Assembly (NCBI RefSeq): GCF_003347595.2 | Contig: NZ_QCZK02000047.1 | Coordinates: 1 to 64,000, forward strand | Direction of reading: 5' to 3' | DNA length: 64,000 nucleotides | DNA from: Botryobacter ruber | GTDB lineage: Bacteria > Bacteroidota > Bacteroidia > Cytophagales > Hymenobacteraceae | In this document: positions 18,694-26,941 of the stretch, in pieces | Layout: each line of letters starts with the position of its first letter | Position numbering within the stretch: position 1 is the first letter of the stretch | Position numbers and translations under genes: made by a program | Notes under the pieces: model-generated | The model's input: the letters and a program-made list of their open reading frames with translations, nothing else | Database searches by the model: none | What the model was told of the DNA's origin: nothing

Positions 18694-19455
18694 TTGAAAA
18701 TAACCTTTTTAGGTACGGGCACCTCGCAGGGCGTACCCGTTATCGGGTGTACGTGCGAGGTGTGCCGTTCTGTCGACTACCGCGATAAACGCCTGCGGGT
18801 GTCGGTGCACCTGCAGGTCGGCGATAAAAGCATTATCATCGATACCGGTCCCGATTTCAGGCAGCAGGTTTTGCGCGAAAGAATTACCAGGCTCGATGCC
18901 CTGCTGTTCACGCATGAACACAAAGACCACACCGCCGGCCTCGACGATATCCGGGCGTACAACTTCATGCAGAAAAAGGACATGCCCCTGTATGCCGAAG
19001 AGCGTGTGCTGGAGCACCTGAAGGGGGAGTTTGCCTACATTTTTTCCGGTGCAAATTACCCGGGCATCCCCCGTGTTGCCTTACATCCCATAACGGAAGC
19101 TCCTTTCGACCTGGACGGCATCCTGGTGCAGCCTATCCGGGTACAGCACTACCGATTGCCGGTAATGGGCTTCCGGATCGGTGACTTCACCTACATCACC
19201 GATGCCAATTACATTGCGGAAAAAGAACTAGACAAGATCCGGGGATCGAAAGTGGTGGTGTTGAATGCCCTGCGCCATGAGCCGCACATTTCCCATTTCA
19301 GCCTGCAGGAAGCGGTGGACCTGCTGCAGGACCTGAAGCCCGAGCGGGCTTACCTGACGCACATCAGCCACCTGCTGGGCCAGCACCGCCTGGTAGAGCC
19401 ACAATTGCCTGCATTTATTCAACTGGCCTACGACGGCCTGCAGCTGGAGGTATAA
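18694..19455 (+). CDS. MBL-fold metallo-hydrolase (PhnP-like)
   Basis: A 253-residue metallo-beta-lactamase-fold hydrolase starting at TTG, five bases after the preceding stop. It carries GTGTSQGVPVIGC followed by a Cys-x-x-Cys (C18/21-type cluster as in PhnP), the two-metal motif THEHKDH (His74, His76, Asp78, His79), a further His in PIRVQHY, ITDANYI, and the C-terminal THISH. PhnP-like enzymes cleave cyclic phosphodiesters; the true substrate is not readable. It is co-transcribed with rqcH, the next gene. Confidence 0.88.
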   Translation: MKITFLGTGTSQGVPVIGCTCEVCRSVDYRDKRLRVSVHLQVGDKSIIIDTGPDFRQQVLRERITRLDALLFTHEHKDHTAGLDDIRAYNFMQKKDMPLYAEERVLEHLKGEFAYIFSGANYPGIPRVALHPITEAPFDLDGILVQPIRVQHYRLPVMGFRIGDFTYITDANYIAEKELDKIRGSKVVVLNALRHEPHISHFSLQEAVDLLQDLKPERAYLTHISHLLGQHRLVEPQLPAFIQLAYDGLQLEV

Positions 19456-21033
19456 GTGCATCAGAATTATTACTTCCTGAAACAACTGACAGCAGAGCTG
19501 CGCCCCCGGCTGACAGGGCTACAGCTCGTTACCTGCTTCAGCCAGAACCGGGACGAACTGATTATTGGCTTGTCCGGTACTGGAAGCGACGAGGAGTTTT
19601 ACATCCGGGCCCTGCTCACCTCCCACTTTTCGGCCCTCTCCTTCCCTTCCGATTTCAGGCGGGCACGCGCCAACAGCGTGGACCTGTTCGAGCCGATGCT
19701 GGGGCAAACCGTAGAGGACGTGGTGCAGCATGTAAACGAACGCAGTTTTTACCTGCGCCTCTCCAACCAGATGGTCCTGCTCTTTAAACTCTTCGGCAAC
19801 CGTTCCAACATCATCCTGTACCAGCACCACGAGCCGCTGGCGCTGTTCCACAAAAAGTTCGGCGCCGACCTGGAGCTGGACCCACTGACGATGCACAGAC
19901 CGCTGCAGCAGAATTTCCAGGCCTTCGAAGCAGCTGGCGGCAACCTGAAAAAGCTCTACCCTACCTTTGGCGACATCCCGGCACTTTACCTGGCACAGCA
20001 GCAGTATGACCAACAAACGCTTTCTGGCAAATGGGAGCTGGTGCAAGACGTGCTGGATGTACTGGAGAACCCGCCTGCCTATTACCTGACCAAACTGGAA
20101 GGCAAAACCAGGCTGACGTTGCTCCCCGTTGGCGAGGTGCAGCAGACTTTACACGATCCTGTTGAGGCGCTGAACGCTTTTACCCGCAACTACCTCACCG
20201 AAACCGGTTTTGAGCAGCAGTACGAGCAAACGCGGCTGCAGCTAACCAAGAAGCTGAAAGGCACGCAGGTGGTACTGGAGCAAACCACCTCTAAAATAGA
20301 GGAACTGCGCCACGACCGCTCTTACGCCCAGACAGCCGATGTTATCATGGCCAACCTCAGCAACATTCCGCCCCGCACAAAGGAGATTGAGCTCTACGAC
20401 TTCTACACCGACCAGCCCCGCACCTATAAGTTGAAGGCAGACGAAAGCCCGCAGAAATATGCCGAACGCCTTTACCGGAAAGCAAAAAACCAGCATGTGG
20501 AAGTAAAGCAGCTGGAAGAAAAAGCCGAACGGAAGCTGGAGGAGGTCATTGTACTGGAGGATGCCCTGGCAGCGCTGGCCGAGGTAAAGCGTTACAAGGA
20601 ATTAAAAGCATTTCTGCGGGATTACGCGCACCTGCTCACTAGCAGGCAACAGGCGCAGCAGGAAGCCCCGTTCCGGGTGTTTGAAACAGAAGGATTTAAA
20701 ATACTGGTAGGCAAAAGCGCCAGCAACAACGACCTGCTCACCCAACGCCACACCTACAAAGACGACACCTGGCTGCACGCCAAAGATGTTTCGGGCTCGC
20801 ATGTCGTGATCAAATACCAGGCAGGCAGAACAGTACCGGTCACGGTACTCGAAAAAGCCGCTCAACTGGCCGCCTGGTACTCCAAACGTAAAAACGATTC
20901 GCTCTGCCCGGTACTTTACACGCCAAAAAAATACGTGCGCAAGCCCAAAGGCGCTGCTCCCGGTGCAGTAGTGGTTGAGCGGGAAAAGGTCCTGCTGGTA
21001 AAGCCTGAAAACCCGTTTGAACGGAAAGTTTAG
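19456..21033 (+). CDS. rqcH: RqcH-type NFACT family ribosome quality-control protein
   Basis: A 525-residue NFACT protein starting at GTG directly after the previous stop. The NFACT-N domain (about 1-190) includes FGNRSNIILYQ. A long helical coiled-coil arm spans about 250-390, with the HhH-like part before it. The C-terminal NFACT-R domain (about 405-515) holds ILVGKSASNNDLLT, DDTWLHAKDVSGSHVVIK and the basic KKYVRKPKGA. Bacterial RqcH binds stalled 50S subunits and recruits tRNA-Ala to add C-terminal alanine tails for degradation. Its placement in a signalling operon is unusual. Confidence 0.9.
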   Translation: MHQNYYFLKQLTAELRPRLTGLQLVTCFSQNRDELIIGLSGTGSDEEFYIRALLTSHFSALSFPSDFRRARANSVDLFEPMLGQTVEDVVQHVNERSFYLRLSNQMVLLFKLFGNRSNIILYQHHEPLALFHKKFGADLELDPLTMHRPLQQNFQAFEAAGGNLKKLYPTFGDIPALYLAQQQYDQQTLSGKWELVQDVLDVLENPPAYYLTKLEGKTRLTLLPVGEVQQTLHDPVEALNAFTRNYLTETGFEQQYEQTRLQLTKKLKGTQVVLEQTTSKIEELRHDRSYAQTADVIMANLSNIPPRTKEIELYDFYTDQPRTYKLKADESPQKYAERLYRKAKNQHVEVKQLEEKAERKLEEVIVLEDALAALAEVKRYKELKAFLRDYAHLLTSRQQAQQEAPFRVFETEGFKILVGKSASNNDLLTQRHTYKDDTWLHAKDVSGSHVVIKYQAGRTVPVTVLEKAAQLAAWYSKRKNDSLCPVLYTPKKYVRKPKGAAPGAVVVEREKVLLVKPENPFERKV

Positions 21034-21040
21034 CCTGATT

Positions 21041-21077
21041 TTATCCTGCTGCACCAGTCACCACAGCCGCTGCTCCT
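21041..21077. repeat. 37-bp direct repeat, left of the Rpn gene (element copy 4)
   Basis: Identical over all 37 bases to 22131-22167 and in the same orientation. The inner part (21045-21077) is a copy of the interspersed element (GTCACCACAGCCGCTGC core). The pair brackets the Rpn-type gene in a unit of about 1.1 kb. Confidence 0.9.
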
Positions 21078-21116
21078 CTTTTAAAACAGTGGACAGCGTC
21101 AAGAGTGGTAGAAGCT

Positions 21117-22007
21117 TCAGTTACCTTCCTTTCTGTTTTGCAGCCGTTCAATTTGTTGGGAAGTCAGCCCGGTTGTCTCCGAAATCACCCCTACCGAAAT
21201 TCCTTTTTTCAGCATATTCAGGGCGACTTTCGCTATTCCTTGCTCAATACCTTTTTCAATTCCCTCGATAAGCCCCTCCTCTCTTGCGGTATCCAGTGAG
21301 TTCTTCAGGTCGCGGTAGTACTTTAGGCTGTCCTCATAAGAACGTACCTGTTCCGGTGTGAAACGTGCGATCTCGGCTGTTTCAAACAGTTTATTAAATA
21401 TCCGTTCCCTCAGTTTATCCGGCACTCTGTCCAGTTTGTTGAGGTTACGGATAACATAGAGCCATTTATCAAACCTTGTATCCAGTTCCTCTACCGTCTT
21501 GTTGAATTTAGGCATTTCCAGGTAGATGAAGGTGAGTTTGTTGTAGAACACTTTATGAGACTCGGTATCCGTCAGCTTTACATCATAGCGGTACTTCTCC
21601 GGTTGCGCTTTGTCTTCATCAAACACAAAATCCAGGATAGCCACTGTGTAAACTGCTTTTAGCTCATAATTCCAGTCAGCTCGTTTGGCCTGCTCCCGTA
21701 TCGGGAAGGTAGCGTAATAGACGGTCCTGTCTTTGAAGAAGTTCTGCTTGGTCTTCTGCAACTCTACAATAAATTTCTCACCCCGCTCATTCTCACAATA
21801 GATATCAAAGATTGCTTTTCTGTCTAACTCCGAAGCACTTAAATTTTCATTTTTCAGGTACGTCAGTTCTACAATCTGCCCTTGTTCTTCCTTAAGCATT
21901 TCGTTCAGGAAATCCAGCAGCAGGTCTTTGTTGGGTTCTTCTCCAAACAGGCGCTTAAAGCCATAGTCGGTAAAGGGGTTGATATATTTTTCAGTAAACT
22001 CAGCCAT
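21117..22007 (-). CDS. Rpn-family (recombination-promoting nuclease / PD-(D/E)XK transposase-like) protein
   Basis: A 296-residue protein of the Rpn/'Transposase_31' class. The N-terminus INPFTDYGFKRLFGEEPNK is diagnostic. The nuclease core has Asp68 in AIFDIYCEN and Glu82-Leu-Gln84 in FIVELQKT, the D...E-x-Q variant of PD-(D/E)XK. The C-terminal EGLIEGIEKGIEQGIAKVA is the usual Glu/Gly heptad tail, followed by a short helix-turn-helix-like segment. E. coli RpnA-E promote RecA-independent recombination and cut DNA; here activity is inferred. It starts at ATG 22007 and is flanked by 37-bp direct repeats. Confidence 0.88.
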   Translation of the reverse strand: MAEFTEKYINPFTDYGFKRLFGEEPNKDLLLDFLNEMLKEEQGQIVELTYLKNENLSASELDRKAIFDIYCENERGEKFIVELQKTKQNFFKDRTVYYATFPIREQAKRADWNYELKAVYTVAILDFVFDEDKAQPEKYRYDVKLTDTESHKVFYNKLTFIYLEMPKFNKTVEELDTRFDKWLYVIRNLNKLDRVPDKLRERIFNKLFETAEIARFTPEQVRSYEDSLKYYRDLKNSLDTAREEGLIEGIEKGIEQGIAKVALNMLKKGISVGVISETTGLTSQQIERLQNRKEGN

Positions 22008-22130
22008 AGCACAATCTTATACCCAAAGATAAAATTTTTCATGCAACTACTTTATTGTTTTTGAATTACAGGACGAACTGACCAATCATCGGTTCATACT
22101 AGCACAACCATTGTACTTATATGCGAAATG

Positions 22131-22213
22131 TTATCCTGCTGCACCAGTCACCACAGCCGCTGCTCCTGCGAAGGCTGTATTTTGAGGAGCAGAGGCAATG
22201 GTGGCAGCTACAG
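22131..22213. repeat. 37-bp direct repeat right of the Rpn gene plus inverted element copy (copies 5 and 6)
   Basis: 22131-22167 repeats 21041-21077 exactly. Eighteen bases later, 22186-22213 is another copy of the element in the opposite orientation (GGAGCAG, AGGCAATGGTGGC), making an imperfect inverted pair like those at 8299-8466 and 59630-59737. Confidence 0.85.
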
Positions 22214-22228
22214 ATAAGGTTTAGGGCT

Positions 22229-22948
22229 CTATTCTGCTACTCTTCTGCCGGAGAACCCGGTAGCGCAGCCATAGAAGTAGGATTTATACGTAACATCCAA
22301 GCCTGCACTTTTAAAAATTTCAGCTGCTTGCTTTGCATTCCGGAACTGGTTGGTGTATTTCCAGAGCATGCGGTATTCCCTCGGATTTCCCAGAAGCAGT
22401 TTGCCTAAAATCGGTATCACCTTCCCAAGGTAAAACCCATAAAGCAGTTTCAAGATGAGATTATCCGGTTCAGATACCTCCACAAACGAAAACTGTCCGC
22501 CTGGCTTCAGGATTCGTTTCGTTTCGGTTGCCAGCACTTTCAGTTGCTCGCTATCGAATGTTTTTAACCCAAAGGCACAGGTTACAATATCAAAATGCTT
22601 TTCCGGAAGCTGGTTTTGCAGGATGTCCTGCTGCAGAATGGTTACCTGCCTGTTAAACTTTTCCTGGTTTTTCTTTTCAGCGTAGCGCAGCATGCCAGCC
22701 GAAAAATCGAGGGCCGTTAACCGGGCATTGGGCAGCCTGTGTTTCGTAGCTTCCCAGGTTTCGCCCATGCCGGTCAGTAAATCGATTATTTCAATTTTGT
22801 CGCTGGATTTCTGGAAGGGATGCAGGAATTGGGTACGCCAGCGGATGGAGAAGCCAAAGGACGTGATGTAATTCATGCGTTCGTAGGAACTGCTCATCCT
22901 GTTGAAGAGCCCTTTTACAAAATCCGGGTTGTAAATATTATCTGTCAT
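22229..22948 (-). CDS. UbiE/COQ5-like class I SAM-dependent methyltransferase
   Basis: A 239-residue protein from the ATG at 22948. Longer in-frame starts upstream run into the tRNA-Leu gene and give no family-like sequence, so I reject them. It begins like UbiE (FVKGLFNRMSSSYERMNYI; SFGFSIRWR), has motif I as IIDLLTGMGETW in place of the usual D-x-x-x-G-x-G-x, an acidic TALDFSAGML, and the late motif FGLKTFDSEQL. Canonical UbiE/MenG methylates demethylmenaquinone; this looks like a paralogue and its substrate is uncertain. Confidence 0.8.
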   Translation of the reverse strand: MTDNIYNPDFVKGLFNRMSSSYERMNYITSFGFSIRWRTQFLHPFQKSSDKIEIIDLLTGMGETWEATKHRLPNARLTALDFSAGMLRYAEKKNQEKFNRQVTILQQDILQNQLPEKHFDIVTCAFGLKTFDSEQLKVLATETKRILKPGGQFSFVEVSEPDNLILKLLYGFYLGKVIPILGKLLLGNPREYRMLWKYTNQFRNAKQAAEIFKSAGLDVTYKSYFYGCATGFSGRRVAE

Positions 22949-23016
22949 GCAGCAGAAAAGGCTGTTAACCGGACAAAGTACGAACGAAAGCGGAGGAGAA
23001 TTAAAAAAGAAAAGTG

Positions 23017-23098
23017 TGCGCACGGGGAGATTCGAACTCCCACACCCGAAGGCACCACCCCCTCAAGATGGCGTGTCTACCGATTTCACCACGTGCGC
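23017..23098 (-). tRNA. tRNA-Leu (GAG)
   Basis: An 82-nt class II tRNA: acceptor GCGCACG pairs with CGTGCGC, the anticodon stem is CCATC/GGTGG, the loop TTGAGGG gives anticodon GAG, the variable arm is GTGCCTTCGGGTGT and the T loop is TTCGAAT. CCA is not encoded. Confidence 0.93.
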
Positions 23099-23113
23099 TG
23101 GTAAAGGTGGAGG

Positions 23114-23144
23114 CAAAAGTAGTCAGTCGTTTTTAGATTTGCAA
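23114..23144 (-). promoter_or_regulatory. Promoter of tRNA-Leu(GAG)
   Basis: On the minus strand TTG (23144-23142), a 20-base spacer and TACTTTTG (23121-23114) match the Bacteroidota promoter. The leader before the tRNA would be about ten bases. Confidence 0.65.
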
Positions 23145-23364
23145 CTACTTTGGCTACTCCACCCATAAAAAATCAGCTGCTTTTTTCATCACAGTTTTAC
23201 CTGCTCCTGCAACGTATTGATCTACACACTATTTAGCTTAAACTCGGGAATGAAAAATTTTACAACTAAGAGTAACTGTTCATCCGGGGCCCTCTTACCT
23301 ACAGTTTCATCGTTAACTTACGCGCTCCTCGGCTGGGGAAGGGGCCCTATTTAAGCGCGGCCGC

Positions 23365-23468
23365 GTTTTCGCTTCCGTCGCTGTCTACATGAACCTGCCC
23401 TCGCTCCGCTGCGGGCTGCTGAGCAGAGCTCAGCACCGGAACATGTAGAAGGCTCCTCCTGCGAAAAC
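23365..23468. other. Nested hairpin region in a gene-free gap
   Basis: Three co-axial inverted repeats nest inside each other: 8 bp (23365-23372 with 23461-23468), 7 bp (23385-23391 with 23442-23448) and 6 bp (23418-23423 with 23429-23434). The surrounding 23145-23563 has no plausible gene. It could be a structured RNA, a long terminator for the leftward TonB receptor, or a decayed element; I cannot name a family. Confidence 0.45.
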
Positions 23469-23563
23469 TGGAAAGGTTTTTTCCTTCGAACTTAGATCAA
23501 TAGTATACTCTGTGTAGCAATATGACTTTCAGCAATTAAAATCTGTTTTATATCGAGTTCACC

Positions 23564-25834
23564 CTATTTAGCTTTAGCGGCCAGAGTATATCGTATGCCA
23601 AGAAAAGTTCTGCGCCCTTGCAAAGGAGCATAGTTATACTCGGTGTCGAAGGTGTAATTCTCCGGGTTGTTCTCGGTAACCCGCTTATCAAATGGGTCGA
23701 AAGGCCGCATGAGCGGATCTTGCGGCATAAAGTTGAAAATGTTTTTCACTCCGCCATATAGTTCCAGCCCGTTTGCCAATGCTTTGGTCAGCTGCAGGTT
23801 CTGGAGCGTAAACCACGGCGACTTAGCTGGCCTGAAATCATTTTCCTGCACCGGCAGATGCATGGGGCCTTTCACTATGCCGGTATAATCCAGGGTAAGG
23901 CCCGCTGCTTTAAAGGCATAGGTTGCTGAAAAGGTACCGGAAAAGTTTGGCGCATGCAGTTGCGGCACTTTTACATTTTCCCCCTCCCCGTCCGGTTGCT
24001 CCACCTGGTACACATCCATCAGCGTAACACCCGCATGCAGGCGCAACGGAAACTGAAAGGCCGCTTCGGTGTTCAGCGCCACACCCTTCGAAATGGCATG
24101 GCCGCTCAGGTTGTCGTAAATAATCAGGTTGTTGTCCGTCAGGAAATCAGCGACAATTTTGTTGGTGAAGTAGGTGTAGAAAACGCTTCCTTCCAGGTTC
24201 AGGTAACCGCCGCTCAGGTTGATGTAGCGCTGGTAGTTCAGGTTGGCATTGTACGACTGCTCGGGCTTCAGCTCGTTCTGTATCACCACCTCGCGCGCTC
24301 CGGTAAGGGCGGCATGGTCTTCGGTAAAAAGGTTTACTACCCGGTAGCCTTTGCCCATGCTCAGCCGGAAGGTGTTATCCTGGTCAGGCGACCATTTCAG
24401 GTTCAGCCTTGGCGTCAGGATGCTGCCGTGGTCGGAGTTGTAGTCGTAGCGAAGCCCTGTGAGCAGCGTGGTGGTAGCGGAGGCTTTGTATTCATTCTGC
24501 ACAAAGAGGCCCGGAAGCGATGTATGCACCGGGCTATTAACTGCTGTACCGGCCACCATAGCCGCTGTTGCTGGGGTGTTGTCGTCGTAGTAGGTGTAGC
24601 GGTAAGCGGAACCCAGCAACAGGTTGTTTTTTTTGCCCAGTGGTTTGTCCCAGACCAGTTGCCCGAACAGTACGCGCTGCAGCCCCTTATAGCTGGTACT
24701 GCCGTAGACGGAGTTCTGGTCGTGGTCGTTGTACGAGAAGCTGAACATGACATTTTCCGGCACCGGCAACTGGTAAGCTCCCATCAGTTCATACCGCCGC
24801 GTGTACACCGACTCCCCGTAAATGCTGTCGCCACCCCGGAACGCCGGCGTCCACTGCAACTCCCCGCCGAAGCGGTCTTCGTAATAGTAGCGGGCTGCCA
24901 GGCTGGCCATACGGTTTTCTTTGCGCAGGAAACCCCACTTATTAAACACGGATATGCGGTGCTGCAAGGGTATATCGGTAAAGTTATCCGCATTCACATC
25001 GCGCCTGTCCCCGAACCGGTAATAGTTGGTACTCAGGATAGTGGAAGCCTTGGCCCAGCGGTGGCTCAGCCCCAAGTCAGCGTTCAGTTCTTTATGCGAG
25101 GTATAAAAAGCATCTGCCGATACCACTGGCGCTTTGGCCGTACTTTTCGTGATCACGTTGATAAGCCCGGCTACGGCTTCAGAGCCATACAGTGTGGAGG
25201 CAGGCCCCTTCACCACCTCTACCCGCTCAATCATGCTGTTCGGGATACCGCTCAGCCCGTACACCGTCGACAGCGCACTCACAATGGGCATGCCGTCTAT
25301 CAGCACCATGGTGTAGGCCCCTTCCATGCCATTAATATGAATATCGCCGGTGCCGCACACGTTACAGTTTATCTGGGGCTGCACACCATTCACCACCGAG
25401 AGCGCCTCAAAAAGCGCAGGCGTCGGGTTCTTCTGGAAAAACTTAGGCGTGTAAATCTCCACCGGCACCGGCGACTCCAGCAGGAAAGTCTCGCGCATCG
25501 TGCCCGTCACCACCACTTCGTTTAGCCGGGCTGTCTCTTGGTGCAACCCTGCCTGCAGCCGGCTCACCTGCCCTTCCGCTACGGTTACTTTTTTCTCGAA
25601 CTGGGTATAACCCACTGCCGATACGACCAGGGTATAACTTCCTGCCGGTACCTGCTTCAGCTCGAAATAGCCGTTTACATCGGCTGTGGTGCCGAAACCG
25701 GCATGGCGTAATCCTACACTGGCAAAGGCGACAGGTTCACCCCCGGCTGTTACAGTACCCCTGATGCTTCCATGTTGTCCGTATACAGCAGTACCTAAAA
25801 AAACCATCAACAAGGATAAGTATATTTTCATCAT
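23564..25834 (-). CDS. TonB-dependent outer-membrane receptor
   Basis: A 756-residue receptor with signal peptide MMKIYLSLLMVFLGTAVYGQ. A carboxypeptidase-regulatory-like domain follows (GSIRGTVTAGGEPVAFASV, about 20-105), then the plug (about 115-225) with ERVEVVKGPASTLYGSEAV, and a beta-barrel to the C-terminal RRTFLGIRYTL. The plug carries CNVCGTGDIHINGMEG, with two Cys that may bind a metal or form a disulfide. Receptors of this type take up siderophores, metals or cofactors; the ligand is unknown. I chose ATG 25834 over an upstream in-frame TTG. No SusD gene accompanies it, so glycan uptake is unlikely. Confidence 0.88.
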   Translation of the reverse strand: MMKIYLSLLMVFLGTAVYGQHGSIRGTVTAGGEPVAFASVGLRHAGFGTTADVNGYFELKQVPAGSYTLVVSAVGYTQFEKKVTVAEGQVSRLQAGLHQETARLNEVVVTGTMRETFLLESPVPVEIYTPKFFQKNPTPALFEALSVVNGVQPQINCNVCGTGDIHINGMEGAYTMVLIDGMPIVSALSTVYGLSGIPNSMIERVEVVKGPASTLYGSEAVAGLINVITKSTAKAPVVSADAFYTSHKELNADLGLSHRWAKASTILSTNYYRFGDRRDVNADNFTDIPLQHRISVFNKWGFLRKENRMASLAARYYYEDRFGGELQWTPAFRGGDSIYGESVYTRRYELMGAYQLPVPENVMFSFSYNDHDQNSVYGSTSYKGLQRVLFGQLVWDKPLGKKNNLLLGSAYRYTYYDDNTPATAAMVAGTAVNSPVHTSLPGLFVQNEYKASATTTLLTGLRYDYNSDHGSILTPRLNLKWSPDQDNTFRLSMGKGYRVVNLFTEDHAALTGAREVVIQNELKPEQSYNANLNYQRYINLSGGYLNLEGSVFYTYFTNKIVADFLTDNNLIIYDNLSGHAISKGVALNTEAAFQFPLRLHAGVTLMDVYQVEQPDGEGENVKVPQLHAPNFSGTFSATYAFKAAGLTLDYTGIVKGPMHLPVQENDFRPAKSPWFTLQNLQLTKALANGLELYGGVKNIFNFMPQDPLMRPFDPFDKRVTENNPENYTFDTEYNYAPLQGRRTFLGIRYTLAAKAK

Positions 25835-26171
25835 AAATTTTAAAGTTACTTTCAATTAATATACGAAACTATGAAAATTTAATTTTAGATTAACCTAAAA
25901 ACTTAAAAAATTGTTTTATTTTTTTCTGATTCACCTGATACAGTGCCACTTCCTGATATTTTTCAGATTTTATCCCTGTTTGTTCAAAACTTTAGAACCT
26001 AATTGGTAGCCTGAAGTGTTGCAACTAAAAGGCTGCTGCGATATTTCTGAGCGTGATAAGTATCATGAACAATTCCCTTCAGGTTTAGCACTTTCAGGAG
26101 CTATTATGTATCTTTAGCATAGGTAGCAGCGGAACACCACTGCGCTTCTTATAGCCATTCAGAAACAGTAT
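25835..26171. other. Divergent intergenic region, TonB receptor / ABC transporter
   Basis: A 337-base AT-rich gap. On the minus strand TAGTTTCG, one mismatch from TAnnTTTG, lies upstream of the receptor and may be its -7 element. No palindrome clear enough to be called an operator and no RNA gene was seen. Confidence 0.4.
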
Positions 26172-26930
26172 ATGAGCATAGAGATAAAAGGACTGACAAA
26201 AGCATTCGGAAAAAAACACGTTCTCCGCAATCTTAACCTTACTATTGAAAAAGGCCAGTGTTACTGCCTGCTGGGCAAGAATGGCGTAGGCAAAAGCACC
26301 TTCCTGAACTCTATCCTGGACCTGATTAAACCCGATGCAGGCACCGTACAACTGATGGGCAAAACGTATGCAACCGACAGCCTGGCCATAAAACAGGACT
26401 TGGGCGCTTTGTGCGAAGACAACCCGCTGATTGAGGAGTTTACAGGTTTCGAGTACCTGAACTTTGTAGCCAAGCTCTACCACCTGCCACAGGAGGAAGC
26501 CGCCCAGCGCATCAACAGCCTTACCAACTATTTTTTTACCGAACGAGAGTCGCTGCACAAGAACATTGCCGGCTACTCTACCGGCATGAAAAAGAAAGTG
26601 GGCATTGCAGCGGCCATCCTGCACAAGCCGTCTGTCCTCCTCCTGGACGAGCCTTTTACCGGCCTTGATCCCATTGCGGCCCAGTTGCTGGTAAAACTTA
26701 TCCGCAGCTACAGCACACCCAACCGGATCGTGCTTATCTCATCGCACGACCTGAACTATGTGGAGCGGCTGGCGACGCATATCGGTGTACTCAACGACGG
26801 GGAGCTGATGTACAACGGATCGGTGCAGGAGTTCACGATGAATGGCGAAAACCTGATCGACCAGGCCTTGTTCCAGTTACTGTTGCCACACCACGTTACG
26901 GAAGCCGACATCGACTGGGTGCTTAACTAA
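26172..26930 (+). CDS. ABC transporter ATP-binding protein
   Basis: A 252-residue ATPase: Walker A LLGKNGVGKST (about 33-43), signature YSTGMKKKVGIAAAI in place of LSGGQ, Walker B VLLLDEPFTGLDP, and the switch His in ISSHDL. The YSTGM signature is typical of exporter-type or antibiotic/Nat-like systems. It is followed after 11 bases by a membrane protein that is its probable partner. The substrate and transport direction are not readable, although this signature favours export. Confidence 0.92.
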   Translation: MSIEIKGLTKAFGKKHVLRNLNLTIEKGQCYCLLGKNGVGKSTFLNSILDLIKPDAGTVQLMGKTYATDSLAIKQDLGALCEDNPLIEEFTGFEYLNFVAKLYHLPQEEAAQRINSLTNYFFTERESLHKNIAGYSTGMKKKVGIAAAILHKPSVLLLDEPFTGLDPIAAQLLVKLIRSYSTPNRIVLISSHDLNYVERLATHIGVLNDGELMYNGSVQEFTMNGENLIDQALFQLLLPHHVTEADIDWVLN

Positions 26931-26941
26931 GAATACACACG

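Noticed and set aside
22949..23023. N-terminal extension of the UbiE-like gene
   Set aside because: It enters the tRNA-Leu gene and the added residues are unlike the family; the ATG at 22948 is used.
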